DNA of 64,000 nucleotides from Nyssa sinensis (GCA_008638375.1 CM018043.1:59832510-59896509); one strand, 5' to 3'; counted from the first letter of the stretch, positions 1 through 10,912 are shown. The notes: generated by a model from the letters alone, not told the origin. Numbers and translations: made by a program.

Positions 1-912
1 ATAACCAATGTCGGAGGCATCTGTCTGAACAATCTTGAATGCAGAAGAAGAATGAATACCAAGACAAGGAAGAGTCTTGACATATTGTTTCACAAACTGA
101 ACAATGGCTGTATGAGCAGTTGTCCATGGAGAGGGATTACTACGAAGGCGATCAAAGAGTGGTTTACACTGATATCGAAGATTGGGATAGAAATCAGAGA
201 TGTAGTTGAGAGATCCTAGAAAACGCTGTTACTGGGTTTTCTCTAAGATCTGATCATCCAATTTGTCAGCAAATTGGATAGACCGTTGGATAGGTTTGAT
301 TTGACCATAAGAAATATCAAAACCTAAGAAGCGAATGGATGTCTGAAATAATTTCAGTTTACTGGATGAAAGAATGAGACCATTTCTTTTGATCACATGG
401 AGAAATGATCGTAAATGTTTCCAATGTTGATCAATGGAATCGGAGAAGATAAGGACATCATCAATGTAAATGATGATATGATTGGAGAATGGGTTGAATA
501 TGTCGTTCATGACATTCTGGGATTCACTAGGTGCATTCTTGAGACCAAAGGGCATTACATTCTATTCATAATGAACAAAGGGGGTAGTGAATGCAGTTTT
601 GTATTTGTCTGAATCATGAATTTGGATCTGCCAAAATCCTGATTTCATGTCGAATTTATTGAAGATGGTTACAGTATGAAGCCGATTAATTAAGTCTCTT
701 TTGTTAGGGATTGGATACCTAATCCATTCAAGAACTTTGTTTAATGGCTTGTAGTTGATGACAAGACGAGGAACACCACGTTTGATTTCAGCATTTTTGT
801 TGACATAAAAAGCTGAACAAGACCATGGGGATTTAGAGGGACGAATGATTTGTTTTTGTAGCAATTGATTGATTTCTGTTTGGCAGAGTTCCATTAAAGC
901 TTGACTCATCTA
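1..912 (-). pseudogene. Caulimovirid reverse transcriptase with start of RNase H
   Basis: The minus-strand translation has the reverse transcriptase landmarks in order: LVINYKPLN, FDMKSGFWQI, MPFGLKNAP and the catalytic YIDD at 451-468. A TDAS motif near 18-40 begins the RNase H domain, which continues outside the window. The enzyme family copies viral RNA into DNA. The reading frame is interrupted by TAG at 562-564, just before the MPFGLKNAP motif, and by TAG at 910-912, next to the first usable methionine; both could come from C-to-T change of methylated DNA. Bases 913-1182 link RT to the protease and hold no separate gene that I can support. Confidence 0.88.
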
Positions 913-1182
913 GATTGGTCTGGCTTTAATGGGGCTGTTTTTCTCACTGAAATCTTTGACATAAGGAAGACGGACAATATGTCGTTTCCTATGCCAAAAA
1001 GCTGTGGGGAGATCAGAATAAACTTCCTGTTTGAGAAGAGATTCAAACTGGCTAATTTGCAACTGAAGAGAAGGGTTAAGAAGTTGTTGTTCTGTTTTCT
1101 TATATTGGATTTCTGCTAAAAGGACACTAACATGAGATTGCTTCTTAGAGAGGAGATTAATTGATTGTTTGATAGAAAGATC

Positions 1183-1600
1183 CTAGAGAGAGTGGATTTC
1201 TATAGATTGAGGATTTCTTACAAACTTAAACTGAACGGTTTGATTGAATGGGTTGGTAGTAATACCTTCACTATCTGTGGAGAAAGGATAGACGAGACAC
1301 ATGAAAGGATTACCAAGGATGACTTCGTCTGACATGTTTTTGACAAGAACGAAGGGAGTTTTGAAACAAACTTTATCTTGACACACATGGGCATCAGATA
1401 GCTTGTACTGGATGTGTATGCTAGAACCATTAGCGGATTTGAGACGCTCATGGGTCTTTTCAAAGTATTTGGTCGGCATAAGACCTTCTTGGATACAGTT
1501 TAGATCAGCGCCTGAATCAATTAGAGTGATAGTCTCAAGCTCAAATTCATCTCATATAATGATCTTAATTGGACAACGCCATTTCTGAAAATCAATCCTA
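1183..1600 (-). pseudogene. Caulimovirid aspartic protease
   Basis: The minus-strand frame contains the retropepsin active-site motif DSGAD at 1504-1518, followed by about 100 residues open down to 1183. In this virus family the protease cuts the polyprotein and sits between coat protein and reverse transcriptase, which is where it is found here. A TGA at 1552-1554 interrupts the frame shortly upstream of the active site. Assignment rests on the motif and position. Confidence 0.8.
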
Positions 1601-1684
1601 GTGATTGTTTCTAGAAAATTGTCGCGGTTATCGTATGGACTATCAAGGGGGATTTCTTTACTTTTACTGGTAGAATGAGGGAGA

Positions 1685-3243
1685 TCGGAAAAGATGTTGA
1701 TGTCATCTAGATGAGGGAAAAGAAGATGAGCTTCAACTTTCTGATCTAAGGAATTATGTTGGATTTGTAAGGATTGGATGAGCTGATTTAACCTAGAAAT
1801 TTCTTTCTTGGTTTGGTTGACTTCGGCTTGTAAATCTTGAATGGTTATTGGTTTGGATGGGGTAAACCTATCAAATATTTTGTCAATTTGAATTGGTGGT
1901 TTTGAAGGAATGATTGGAGGAGAAGATTTAGATGTCTCAGTTTCTAAAGATTGCTGCCATTGATTTTCGGTACTGGGATTTGGTGACTGGATTTTCTACA
2001 CTGTTAATTAAATCTAAAAGAAGTTCTTGCTCTTTGCTTAGGACATTAACTGTTTTGCAACAATTGCGATTACAGTTATCTGAACATCCTATTTTAACTG
2101 GAGGAGAGTCTGAATAGTGATGAGAAGCATGATTAGAGGACTGGTCTAACTAATCTATCTCATTTTCACTCTCATCAGAACTATATGAAGAACTATTGGA
2201 TGGTTCACTATCCGTGTTCCTAAGTTCTAGGACTTTGAATAGCTCTTGTTTCTGATCCTGGGAGACTTGGAGGGAATTGATGAGCTGTTTTACCCTACAG
2301 TCTGACTAGAAATGACCTGGTTTGCCGTATTTGAAGCAAACATCTGATGATGTAGCTTTGCGGGTGGTTTTGCTAGTAGATTCCTTTTTCCTACGATTGG
2401 TTTTGTAGTACTTGTGGGTCTGCTTGTTGTTGGATTCACCTTGGTGGTGAGATTTTTTGTGTTTGTGATTGTGGCGATGATGAGAATGGTGACTGCTGTG
2501 TTTTCTGTGATGTCTAGGATGACTATCCTGACGTTGACTAGATGATCGTCTTTTGGAACGGGCGATGGATGGTAAACCGTATTAGACATAGAAATTGCCT
2601 AATTTGTGTTTGGCATGTTTCCTGTCCTTAGAGGCTTGGTTCCGGATTTTCATGTCTATGCACATTCGCATTCCTTTTTTGCGAACAATGCATATAATAT
2701 CACCATAGGTTAGACTGGGATAATCTATGGTTCCTGTATCTTTACTGAGATGTTCCCTAATCTTATGAGCAAAAAGACTGGGGAGGCCATTGATGAATTT
2801 GTCTTTCCAGAATGGCGAGTCACTGTCATTTCTGAGCATGACTCTATTATAGAAAACTTCTGCATACCATTCGAAATCACTAAGGGCTGGACATCTGAGG
2901 TTACTGAGTTGATCATGGATCCGAGGGGTTACATGACTAGGGGTTCCTATGAAATGTTTGGTGATGGTGTAGATGAGAGGGTTGACACCGTCAGGTTCTG
3001 CTCGACCTATTGTTTCGTAAAAAATGGGAGTACCATTTAGGTCACGTTTGACTGCATGTATGATGGATTCTCTGGTTTCCTAGGTGAGGTGATTTTCCCA
3101 CCAGGTGAGGAGTTTACCTATGAATCCTAAGGTTAAGTGCTGGACGACATCATTTTGAAAGGTTCCATTTCTCTTGATGTAAAAGTTGGCGGTCATAGCC
3201 ATATGTTTGAGTTTGTTGATGATTTCCTGTTCTGAATGACCAT
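1685..3243 (-). pseudogene. Caulimovirid coat-protein region, copy A
   Basis: Reading down from 3243, the frame covers the coat-protein core, an Arg/His-rich basic stretch, and a retroviral-type zinc knuckle near 2300-2345, followed by an acidic, Ser-rich tail and a predicted coiled-coil-like segment. The knuckle has C-F-K-Y in place of the usual C-x2-C, so its second cysteine is missing, and a TAG at 2306-2308 lies inside it. It mirrors copy B: position x in copy B matches position 9361 minus x here. Over one stretch that I counted (6541-6640 against 2820-2721), 96 of 100 bases agree. Confidence 0.82.
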
Positions 3244-3329
3244 TAAGGCAAGGTAATGGTACTTATAAGTGATTGGGCACCCCCAACTTGACGGCTAGCT
3301 TTTGAGATGGGTTCTAACCGAAAGCGAAT

Positions 3330-3342
3330 TGGTATCAGAGCC
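3330..3342 (+). promoter_or_regulatory. Primer-binding site for initiator tRNA-Met (first)
   Basis: TGGTATCAGAGCC is the standard complement to the 3' end of plant initiator methionine tRNA, used to prime minus-strand DNA synthesis in LTR retrotransposons and caulimovirids. It follows the first LTR-like repeat. Confidence 0.75.
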
Positions 3343-3608
3343 GAACCTGGCATATCCTTCGGGTGCCACTTCCAGCCGGTGCCAGTCTAAACTAGTCTTG
3401 CGGTGTGGCTTAAAGGGCGTTCCCTGTTGTTACCATGGCCCGTGCCCGGAGGGATATCATGACTGGAGATATCTTCTCCAGTGGAGGGGTAGGATGGGTG
3501 CGTTAATCCCACATCAACTGGGCAAGGCAAGGTAATGGTACTTATAAGTAATTGGGCACCCCCAACTTGACAGCTAGCTTTTGAGATGGGTTCTACTTGA
3601 ATGCGAAT

Positions 3609-3621
3609 TGGTATCAGAGCC
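3609..3621 (+). promoter_or_regulatory. Primer-binding site for initiator tRNA-Met (second)
   Basis: A second identical TGGTATCAGAGCC, 279 bp after the first. It either belongs to a tandem TRIM unit or is the replication primer site of viral copy B, whose leader would start here. Confidence 0.75.
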
Positions 3622-4092
3622 AACCAGTGATCCATTCTTGTTGAAACAATCTATATCTCTATAGTGATCAACATTCATGGTGATATTGGCAATGAATGAT
3701 GCTATCCATTTCAGTTGTAATTATTCAAACTACATTCACTTTTACACTTCTTTCTTTGTTTATCTGTATACGTTCATCTTCCCCCTACCTAGTTCAGGTA
3801 CGGCTTGCCTACTTTTGTGTCTGTCTAGACCCTGCACTTAGACCTGCATGTCCTAGGAAGTCAACAGATCGAGAAACCGTCGTAAGTCCCGCTGAGCTAT
3901 GAGAGCATTTAGGGCAATAGGTTATGAGCTTGCTAATGGCTTAGGCCAGGTATGTTAGTTAGGAGTATGTCAGGACCATCTCAACAGAGCAAAAGTACCG
4001 TCCCGTATTTGTTAGGAAAGACGATCATGAACCATACAGCTATCCAAAGTTAAGACTCAGTAAAACTTTGTCTAGTCCAACCAATTACAATA

Positions 4093-5234
4093 GTGATGAA
4101 TAGACTATTCAGATTCAAATCATCATCATCTTCTTCTTTTTCTTTTGCTTCTTCTCTCCCAGATCTCTCAGATCTAGTAAATAGTGAAGACTTTCACTTA
4201 GACATAGAAGACCAAGATCAACCCCTTAGGAATTGGAGTATCTTTAAGGTCCCAGTTAACCAGATCTATCATTCTTCCTTTGGCTTAAATCCAAAGCTTT
4301 CTCCAGCACTCTTAATGTTAAGACCGTAGAACATGCCTACGCTCTTACCAAAGATTAGATCATACATCAGCTATTCAGTCCATCAACCATTCGAGAACAT
4401 ATCAAGAAAGGATACAATTTCATCCATATAAGTTTGGTATAAGTTGGTATCAATCCTCTCATTCACAAAGGTCTTAACGCATCTGTTCTAATAGCCCTTA
4501 GAGATGCCAAACATGTCAAATGGCATGATAGCCTCCTAGGTTTCTTAGAATCTCCTATGAATCAAGGTCCAATTCACTTTGATTGTTATCCAGACTTCAC
4601 AATCAACCTTCAGGACCCTCATCTCTTAAAATCTCTTTCTCTTCACATCCAAACCTCTGGCCTCAATATGCTAGAAGGAACCAAACAGCTAGCCTTAGTC
4701 TATAGGATCTACTATAAGTGCTTCAAGACCAATTTGAATGCGCTTGCTCTCAAACGTAGTCCTAAGGACAAAACCATGCTCATTCAGTCATATGCTGAAG
4801 GATCCAACATTGAGATCCCAAAGCAGATCCAATGGTCTGATGTTACCTTTCCTATATCTTGGACCATTGAAAATGAAAACCATCCTCTTCCCCAACAAAG
4901 AGAATCCAACGTCAATCTCATCCAACAATTCCAAGATGGATCTGTTAGGATTAGTTTTGACAACCAAAGGTTTCGACCTACCACATCCATCGTTTCACCA
5001 AGCATTCAACCCAGATCTGAACTCTTCACTCCTAGATCTGAAAAACTCATTCCCAGGCAACGTCGTGATCTCCAAGGTTTAAAGTTAAATGATCAGGTGG
5101 CAACCCCTTGTTATACATCTCAGTCCCAAGTCCTAGATGACGAGGAATCCATCACCTCTCCCAGTCCATCTGACTTTGAGACTACCCATAATGAACTTGA
5201 TACTATTAGTAAAGAGTTCAAAATCAACATGTAA
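4093..5234 (+). pseudogene. Caulimovirid movement protein
   Basis: An N-terminal piece is open at 4093-4329 (Ser-rich start, then FHLDIEDQDQP) in a different frame from the main part, which becomes readable from about 4450 and is open at 4557-5234. The main part has the look of the 30K movement-protein superfamily, with a core near INPLIHKGLN, then HFDCYPDFTINLQD and LALVYRIYYK. These proteins widen plasmodesmata for cell-to-cell spread. The frame change between 4330 and 4450 and the stop at 5232-5234 break the gene. Family assignment is by pattern and by position upstream of the coat protein. Confidence 0.72.
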
Positions 5235-5345
5235 TCCTTACGTATCGAGTTCACATCCCCTCATAATGATGCCAAACGTGCTCATTATTGTGCTACTCAT
5301 ACAAAGGATCAGAAGTTAGAAATTCTTGAATCTTAGGAAGCATAT

Positions 5346-7692
5346 ATGAGTCAACAACGACGTCATATCTATTTCTTTGATTATTTTGAGAATGTCTACA
5401 ATCATCCCGATCGGTATCAACCCGTCACCAAAACCCGATGGCTTCAATCGGATAAATCTACTGCTTCATCTTCTCATCCCCTGGTAGGGACTATCGTTAT
5501 TGAACACCTAGGATCCCATGTAGTTGCTTCTCCTTTCAAGACTTTTCCCAAAGATGATGATACATCTAGGAAGATAATTGAACAAAACAACTACACAAAC
5601 CAATGCCTCATTACCTTAGGCAAACAGTTCGACAAAATTGAGAACATAGTAGACAAACAACCAGTTACTCCTTCTCAATCCTCTTCTTCTTCTTCCTTAT
5701 TAGAAAAACCATTAGTCAATTTACCCGAAGTTAAGAAATCTTTTCCTAAGGACACTAATGCCTTAGATCAGATTAAGAAAATGCTTCAGGAACTTAAGAA
5801 TCCAGATCCAGTCAAAGAAGAACCCACTACTTCTTCTCATACAATAATAGCAATAGGAAAAGCCAGTCCTTCTGAAACTTCAGACTCATCCACTGATGAT
5901 GATGAAACTTGTCACCTCCCCAATCCAACTTCAGGACATCCAGAACTCCATGACCAACTCCAAGGTCTGTCAGTTAACAAAATTCACCGTCCCTATTTCA
6001 ATCTTCCAACCGCAATCATTAACAGTAGGTACAGTCGTCCTACTCCTCTAGATCTCCAAGTTGAGAATCATAATCAATTTTCAGTATCTTTTGATCGCCT
6101 CTATAAATGGAACATAGATGGTCATTCAGGACAGGAAGTCATCAACAAACTTAGACATATGGCTATGACCGCCAACTTTTACATCGAGAGAAATGGAACC
6201 TCTCAAAATGATGTCGTCTAGCACTTAACTTTAGGATTCACAGGTAAAATTCTCACCTGGTGGGAAAATCATCTCACCCAGGAAACCAGAGAATCCATCA
6301 TACATGCAGTCAAACGTGACCCAGATGGTACTCCCGTTTTCGACGAAACAATAGGTCGAGCAGAACCTGACGGTGTCAACACTCTCATCTACACCATCAC
6401 CAAACATTTCATAGTAACCCCTAGTCATGTAACCGCTAGGATCCATGATCAACTCAATAACCTCAGATGTCCAACCCTCAGTGATTTCGAATGGTATGTA
6501 GAAGTTTTCTGTAATAGAGTCATGCTTAGAAATGACAGTGACTCGCCATTCTGGAAAGAAAAACTCATTAATGGCCTCCCCAATCTTTTTGCTCATAAGA
6601 TTAGGGAACATCTCAGTAAAGATACAGGAACCATAGATTATCCTAGTCTAACCTATGGTGATATTATATGCATTTTTCTCAAAAAAGGAATGCGGATGTG
6701 CATAGACATGAAAATCCGAAACCAAGCCTCTAAGGACAGGAAACGCGCCAAATATGAATTAGGCAATTTCTGTGTCCAATACGGTTTACCATCCATCGCC
6801 CCTTTCAAAAGACGATCATCCAGTCAACGTTAGGATAGTCATCCTAGACATCACAGAAAACACAGCAGTCGCCGTTCTCATCATCGCCACAATCACAAAC
6901 ACAGAAAATCTCACCACCAAGGTGAATCCAGCAACAAGCAGACCCGCAAGTACTACAAAACCAATCGTAGGAAAAAGGCGTCTACTAGAAAAACCACCCA
7001 CAAAGCTTACATCATCAGATGTTTGCTTCAAATATAGAAAACCAGGTAATTTCCAATCAGACTGTAAGGTAGAACAACTCATCAATTCCCTTCAAGTCTC
7101 CCAGGATCAGAAACAAGAGTTATTCAAAGTCCTAGAACTTAGGAACACGGATAGTGAACCATCCAATAGTTCTTCATATAGTTATGATAATAGTGAAATT
7201 GAGATAGATCAGTTAGACCAGTCCTCTGATCATGCTTCTCATCACCATTCAGACTCTCCTCCAGTTAAAATAGGATGTTCAGATAACTGTAATCACAATT
7301 GTTGCAAAACAGTTAATGTCCTAAGCAAAGAGCAAGAACTTCTTTTAGATTTAATTAACAGTGTAAAAAATCCAGTCACCAAATCCCAGTACCTAAATCA
7401 ATGGCAGCAATCTTTAGGAACTGAGACATCCAAATCTTCTCATCCAGTCATTCCTTCCAAACCACCAATTCAGATTGACAAAATCTTTGATAGGTTTACC
7501 CTATCCAAACCAATAACCATTCAAGATTTACAAGCCGAAGTCAACCAAACCAAGAAAGAAATTTCTAGGTTAAATCAGCTCATCCAATCCTTACAAATCC
7601 AACATGATTCCTTAGATCAGAAAGTTGAAGCTCATCTTCTTTCCCCTCATCCAGAGGACATCAACATCTTTTCAGATGTATATTTAGGTTAG
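5346..7692 (+). pseudogene. Caulimovirid coat-protein region, copy B
   Basis: The frame of 5346-6221 continues the movement-protein frame past stops at 5232 and 5334. It covers a linker, then the coat-protein core from about 6000, with a TAG at 6219-6221 and readable sequence beyond it. A basic Arg/His/Lys-rich stretch (about 6834-7000) follows a TAG at 6831-6833. An extra T at 7007-7008, absent from copy A, shifts the frame. The zinc knuckle (7021-7065) and Ser/Asp-rich tail are therefore read in the next frame to 7692. The knuckle has lost its second Cys and its His. The first 80 or so residues of the open frame starting at 6772 are out of phase with the true protein. Confidence 0.8.
6118..7676 (+). 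repeat. Right arm of viral inverted repeat (left arm 1685-3243)
   Basis: This 1.56-kb segment matches the reverse complement of 1685-3243 along its length, with coordinates that sum to 9361. The spacer between arms is about 2.9 kb. Transcription across both arms from either side would give a long fold-back RNA. Confidence 0.85.
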
Positions 7693-8279
7693 GGTTGTGT
7701 GGGAGGAGTGATTGTATTTTTGCTCTTGAATATTTTCTCGCTATTTTGAGAGTTGAGAGTTTTGAAAGGTTGTAATCTTTATTGCATAAAATGAATTCGA
7801 TCTTCTCTCCTCTATGAATCTTCTTGTTATTTATTTTCTACAATTTGAATTTTCCTATTTGTTGCGTAATATAGACTAATATGATGACAAAATTAGTGGG
7901 GTCCAATAAACTCAAGTAAGATCATCTCTAGTGATGACTCAAACCCAAGTCAAATTGGAGTCAAAATGCACAAAAATGGCCCTCAAACCCTAGACTAAAA
8001 CCCATACCAAATCAGTTTTTACTCAAATCTAAACCCAAAAAGTGCACTATTGTTCACAGAACTAAATTTCTAGCAACTATTTTCTCCCCTAACTAGCCTC
8101 ATCTCAGATGGAAAATGAAAGGAAAAGGTAAGGAAAAGAAATTAGAAGGAAAACTGACTTGACGGGAAGCAACTGTCATTCTTTGTTGTCTAATGGCGAT
8201 CGTTGTAGAAACGGTGACGATGATCGGCGGTCGGTGATGACGATTGGCGAGGGATGAGGCGATGGCGATTATTTGTGAT
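7693..8279. other. Non-coding stretch between viral copy and hAT element
   Basis: No gene is seen. Bases 7693-7880 contain GTTTTGAAAGGTTGTAATC and AATGAATTC-type AT-rich sequence that could be a viral or LTR 3' region, but I cannot prove it. Around 7913-8000 there are several GAGTC/GACTC-AAA motifs (AGTCAAATTGGAGTCAAAA) similar to a stretch upstream of PARG at 59880-59980, suggesting a shared dispersed repeat. Confidence 0.4.
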
Positions 8280-8287
8280 GTTCAAAT

Positions 8288-9247
8288 CATAATTGTTACG
8301 GACGACTGCCTGGGCAGTCGCTTAGGCGCCTGATTAGATGAAAATCGCCTAGGAAATGACCGCCTGAACCAAAATAACTGGGCGGTGGCATGAGTGCCCG
8401 GGCGCCCAATTTGCCCGGGCAGTAGACATTTATAATTAACCAATCTTTTTTAATACATAATTAAAATCTTACTTTATTATTATATTTGTTTTGTTCTTCT
8501 TTATTTTGTTTTGGATTGAATATATCATTGACTAATTTATTCTTAGGAAAATTTCTTATTTTAATACATAATTAACTTTTTATTTCATTATTATATTTTT
8601 TGTTTTATTTGTAAAAAAATGAGGTGAAATTAATAGAGAGTTCAAAAAAATTTCAAACGTAGATTATTTGCACTTGAAGTTCTTATATATATATATATAT
8701 ATATTTAACAACCTCTTATTTTATTTACATGCAATATATAAAATCAAGTTTTCTTAAAAAACAATATGTTAATATTATTTGATCTCCCATTTGTCTATTT
8801 CATGCTATTAAAACAAAAAAAATTACATTTTTGACCTTTTAATATTCATTAATTATTTTGAGCTTTGTCAAGTTTGTTCAACATTACCTTCTGAATTATC
8901 ATCAAATTTTAATATTTGAATGGGCTAACTTCTATTCAAGTGCTTTCTATTATATTTGATTTATTTGCATATGGTGTAATGTTTTTAAAATTCAAACAGT
9001 ATGTTTGTTTGCAGGCACAAAAATAACATTAGTAAAAATAATTGTTATTGTTTCTTTTTTTTTATATTTTTATTTAGGAATAAGAATTTTTTTTATTGAT
9101 TTAATTTTTCATTAATAAAATAAATTGTGTGAAATTATGAATTAAAATAATGTTAGATCACTTTTATACCATTTTTTTTTGCTAGGCGATCGTCTGGGCG
9201 CCTAGGTAGTAAATTAGGTCCATTGCCTGGGAAATTTGACAACTATG
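8288..9247. mobile_element. Non-autonomous hAT-type DNA transposon (960 bp)
   Basis: The left end CATAATTGTTA (8288-8298) and right end TGACAACTATG (9237-9247) are inverted repeats matching at 9 of 11 positions. They are flanked by GTTCAAAT (8280-8287) and GTTCAAAC (9248-9255), an 8-bp target duplication with one mismatch, which is typical of the hAT superfamily. Both subterminal regions are GC-rich with repeated GCCTAGG/GGGCGCC words (8310-8430 and 9180-9235) while the middle is AT-rich. No transposase coding sequence is present, so it must be mobilised in trans or be dead. Confidence 0.72.
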
Positions 9248-9326
9248 GTTCAAACCCTCCAACCTGATTGTAATTGAAACCTTGTGATGGCAGTCGGCGA
9301 TGTGGCCGATGTCGGAGAAAGGAAGC

Positions 9327-9327
<1 letters not shown>

Positions 9328-9382
<55 letters not shown>
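9328..9382. repeat. (GA)n microsatellite
   Basis: About 27 uninterrupted GA units. Open frames here on both strands are products of the repeat. Confidence 0.95.
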
Positions 9383-9386
<4 letters not shown>

Positions 9387-9906
9387 TAGTGTGTCTTTCG
9401 AAAGAAGGAAAGAGGGAGGGAGGAGAGCAGAAAGAGGGTTTCGTGAGAAGAGGAGGGAAAGATGGAAGTGGCGGTCGGTGTGACTTTCGGGAAAATGGGA
9501 GGGAAAGATGGAGTTTCGTGAGCTGTGAGAAAGGGGAGACAGAGGGGGTGTGATGGGTTGATCTTGATTGAAGGCCTATCCCATTCTCATGCAACCTAGA
9601 GGCCAAAACGATAAAAAAAAATAGACATTGAAGTCCTAGTTAGGAATATGTTTTGTACAGAACGGTAAAAAAATTGACAGTAAATAGAATGGTAGCTAGG
9701 CATCAAATTTGTACAGGACGGTAAATAAAATGCCAGTAATTAGAACGGTAAAAAACCACAATAAACAATTCTATATTTTTTTTCTATATAAATTCTCATG
9801 AAGCTTTACCATTGTGTAGTATCAGTTTTTTTTTTCTTTGTATTATGTAAAATCACAGAACTTGTATTTCCATTTCATACTTCACAATACTAGTATTTTT
9901 TTTTCA

Positions 9907-10912
9907 ATGGATGATTATATTGTGTCTCCGAGCTTAGAAGAAAGTCACGAAGTTGAAATTATTTCTGAAGGAAAAATTCAAAGTCGTGTTCATGACAAAG
10001 CGTTTAATATCATAGAAGACGAAACATTGTGTAGGGCTTGGTTGGCCGTCTCCCAAGATCGAATTGCTGGTAATAATCAGTCAATGAAAGTATTTTGGGA
10101 ACGAGTTTTCATTTCTTTTATTTCGCAGCCAAATGTTGAACAAAATAGAATTGCCATTTCATTGATTACCGATGGCAGACTATTTAGAAGTTAGTCAACA
10201 AATTTGTTAGGTTTTATGAACAAGTAAGCAAGGGACAACAAAGTGTAACCAGAGAAGCAGAGAAGGTATTTTTTTAACAGTTCTTCAATTTTTATAATTT
10301 TTACCTTTTATACAAGTTTAATTATTTACAGCTATTTTATTTTCAGATTTGTGACGTCAAACGCATGTTTTACGTGATTCAAAAGAAACATTTTACCTTT
10401 CATACATCTTGGGAAATATTATGCCATTGTTGCAAATGAGATGAAATTTATACTCAAAGTAGTAAACAAAAAGTTCAACCTTCATCCTAGTTGAGTCCCT
10501 CAAGTCCTTCTAGTCCTCAAACTCCAATATCTCTTGACTTTGATATTGACTTGGAACAACAATCTTCAGGAGAGAAATCAAAGTGTCCAATTGGTATTAA
10601 AGCCAGAAAAAAAACAACGGAAGAATGAAGATATCGATGAAGCTAGGTATGCTATTTTGGAATCCACACAAAATAATATATTTGAAGAGCTGACGATATG
10701 CCTTCTTGTCGTATTGAAAAAGAAGAAATGTTGGTTGCGGATCACCAAGAGAAAGACTGAAAATAGGGAGGCACCGTTACAAATATTGACAATGATGAAT
10801 GAGAGAGAACAGAGAATTGAGGATCATAAAATAATATCAATGGATATGACTAATTTAACTTCTATGCAAAGGTCTTATTATGAAATCTTCAAAAATAAAT
10901 CATTGCTCGAAA
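9907..10912 (+). pseudogene. Harbinger Myb/SANT-like accessory protein
   Basis: The start MDDYIVSPSLEES at 9907 leads to a SANT-like trihelix region containing ETLCRAWLAVSQD and GNNQSMKVFWERV. The frame then shifts near 10165 (the next piece reads RWQTI, stop, KLVNKFVRFYEQV). An intron is likely from GTATTT at 10267 to the acceptor before 10347, after which ICDVKRMFYVIQKK is read. A PIGIKARKK motif near 10575 and a coiled C-terminal part to 10912 complete the usual layout. Known partners of this family bind element ends and assist the transposase. Frame breaks and stops make it a pseudogene. Confidence 0.75.

Larger units (their letters stand above)
1..3243 (-). mobile_element. Endogenous caulimovirid, copy A (minus strand, partial)
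   Basis: A decayed plant pararetrovirus insertion read on the minus strand. From high to low coordinate it carries the coat-protein region (3243-1685), an aspartic protease (about 1600-1183), reverse transcriptase (912-229) and the start of RNase H, which leaves the window at base 1. The domain order CP-PR-RT-RH in one long reading unit matches the petuvirus/florendovirus type of Caulimoviridae; the genus is my inference. No integrase is seen. At 3243 similarity to copy B stops abruptly within the coat-protein region, so the leader and movement-protein parts are missing. Several in-frame stops (562-564, 910-912, 1552-1554, 2306-2308) show it is not a working viral genome. Confidence 0.88.
3245..3621 (+). 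mobile_element. TRIM-like repeat with two LTR-like copies and primer-binding sites
   Basis: A sequence beginning AAGGCAAGGTAATGG at 3245 recurs at 3524, 279 bp later, with few changes and each copy ending in TGGTATCAGAGCC. The second copy fits an LTR of about 110 bp (3499-3608), starting with TG directly after a purine-rich tract (3480-3498). The first copy lacks its 5' part. An LTR followed by a primer site, a short non-coding interior, then another LTR and primer site, is what a tandem TRIM array looks like. The LTR ends are not canonical TG...CA, so the family is uncertain. The whole segment sits between the two viral copies and could also derive from the viral non-coding region. Confidence 0.55.
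3622..7692 (+). mobile_element. Endogenous caulimovirid, copy B (plus strand, rearranged)
   Basis: A second decayed pararetrovirus copy reading rightward: a non-coding leader-like stretch (3622-4092), a movement-protein region (4093-5234) and a coat-protein region (5346-7692). Similarity to copy A stops near 7676, just before the protease would start. The sequence that follows (7677 to about 7900) is unrelated to copy A, so protease and polymerase have been lost, either by deletion or by truncated insertion. Stops at 5232-5234, 5334-5336, 6219-6221 and 6831-6833, a frame change in the movement-protein region and a one-base insertion at 7007-7008 make it non-functional. Confidence 0.85.

Noticed and set aside
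2750..3040. Plus-strand frame of 96 residues, and its twin on minus at 6231-6611
   Set aside because: Antisense shadows of the coat-protein core; they resemble each other only because the viral copies do.
6772..7010. First 80 residues of the 306-residue frame
   Set aside because: Out of phase with the coat protein; the true basic stretch is in another frame and joins this one only after the extra T at 7007-7008.
9250..9606. Open frames of 69-118 residues on both strands
   Set aside because: They are produced by the (GA)n microsatellite and its purine-rich flanks (RE/SL repeats).
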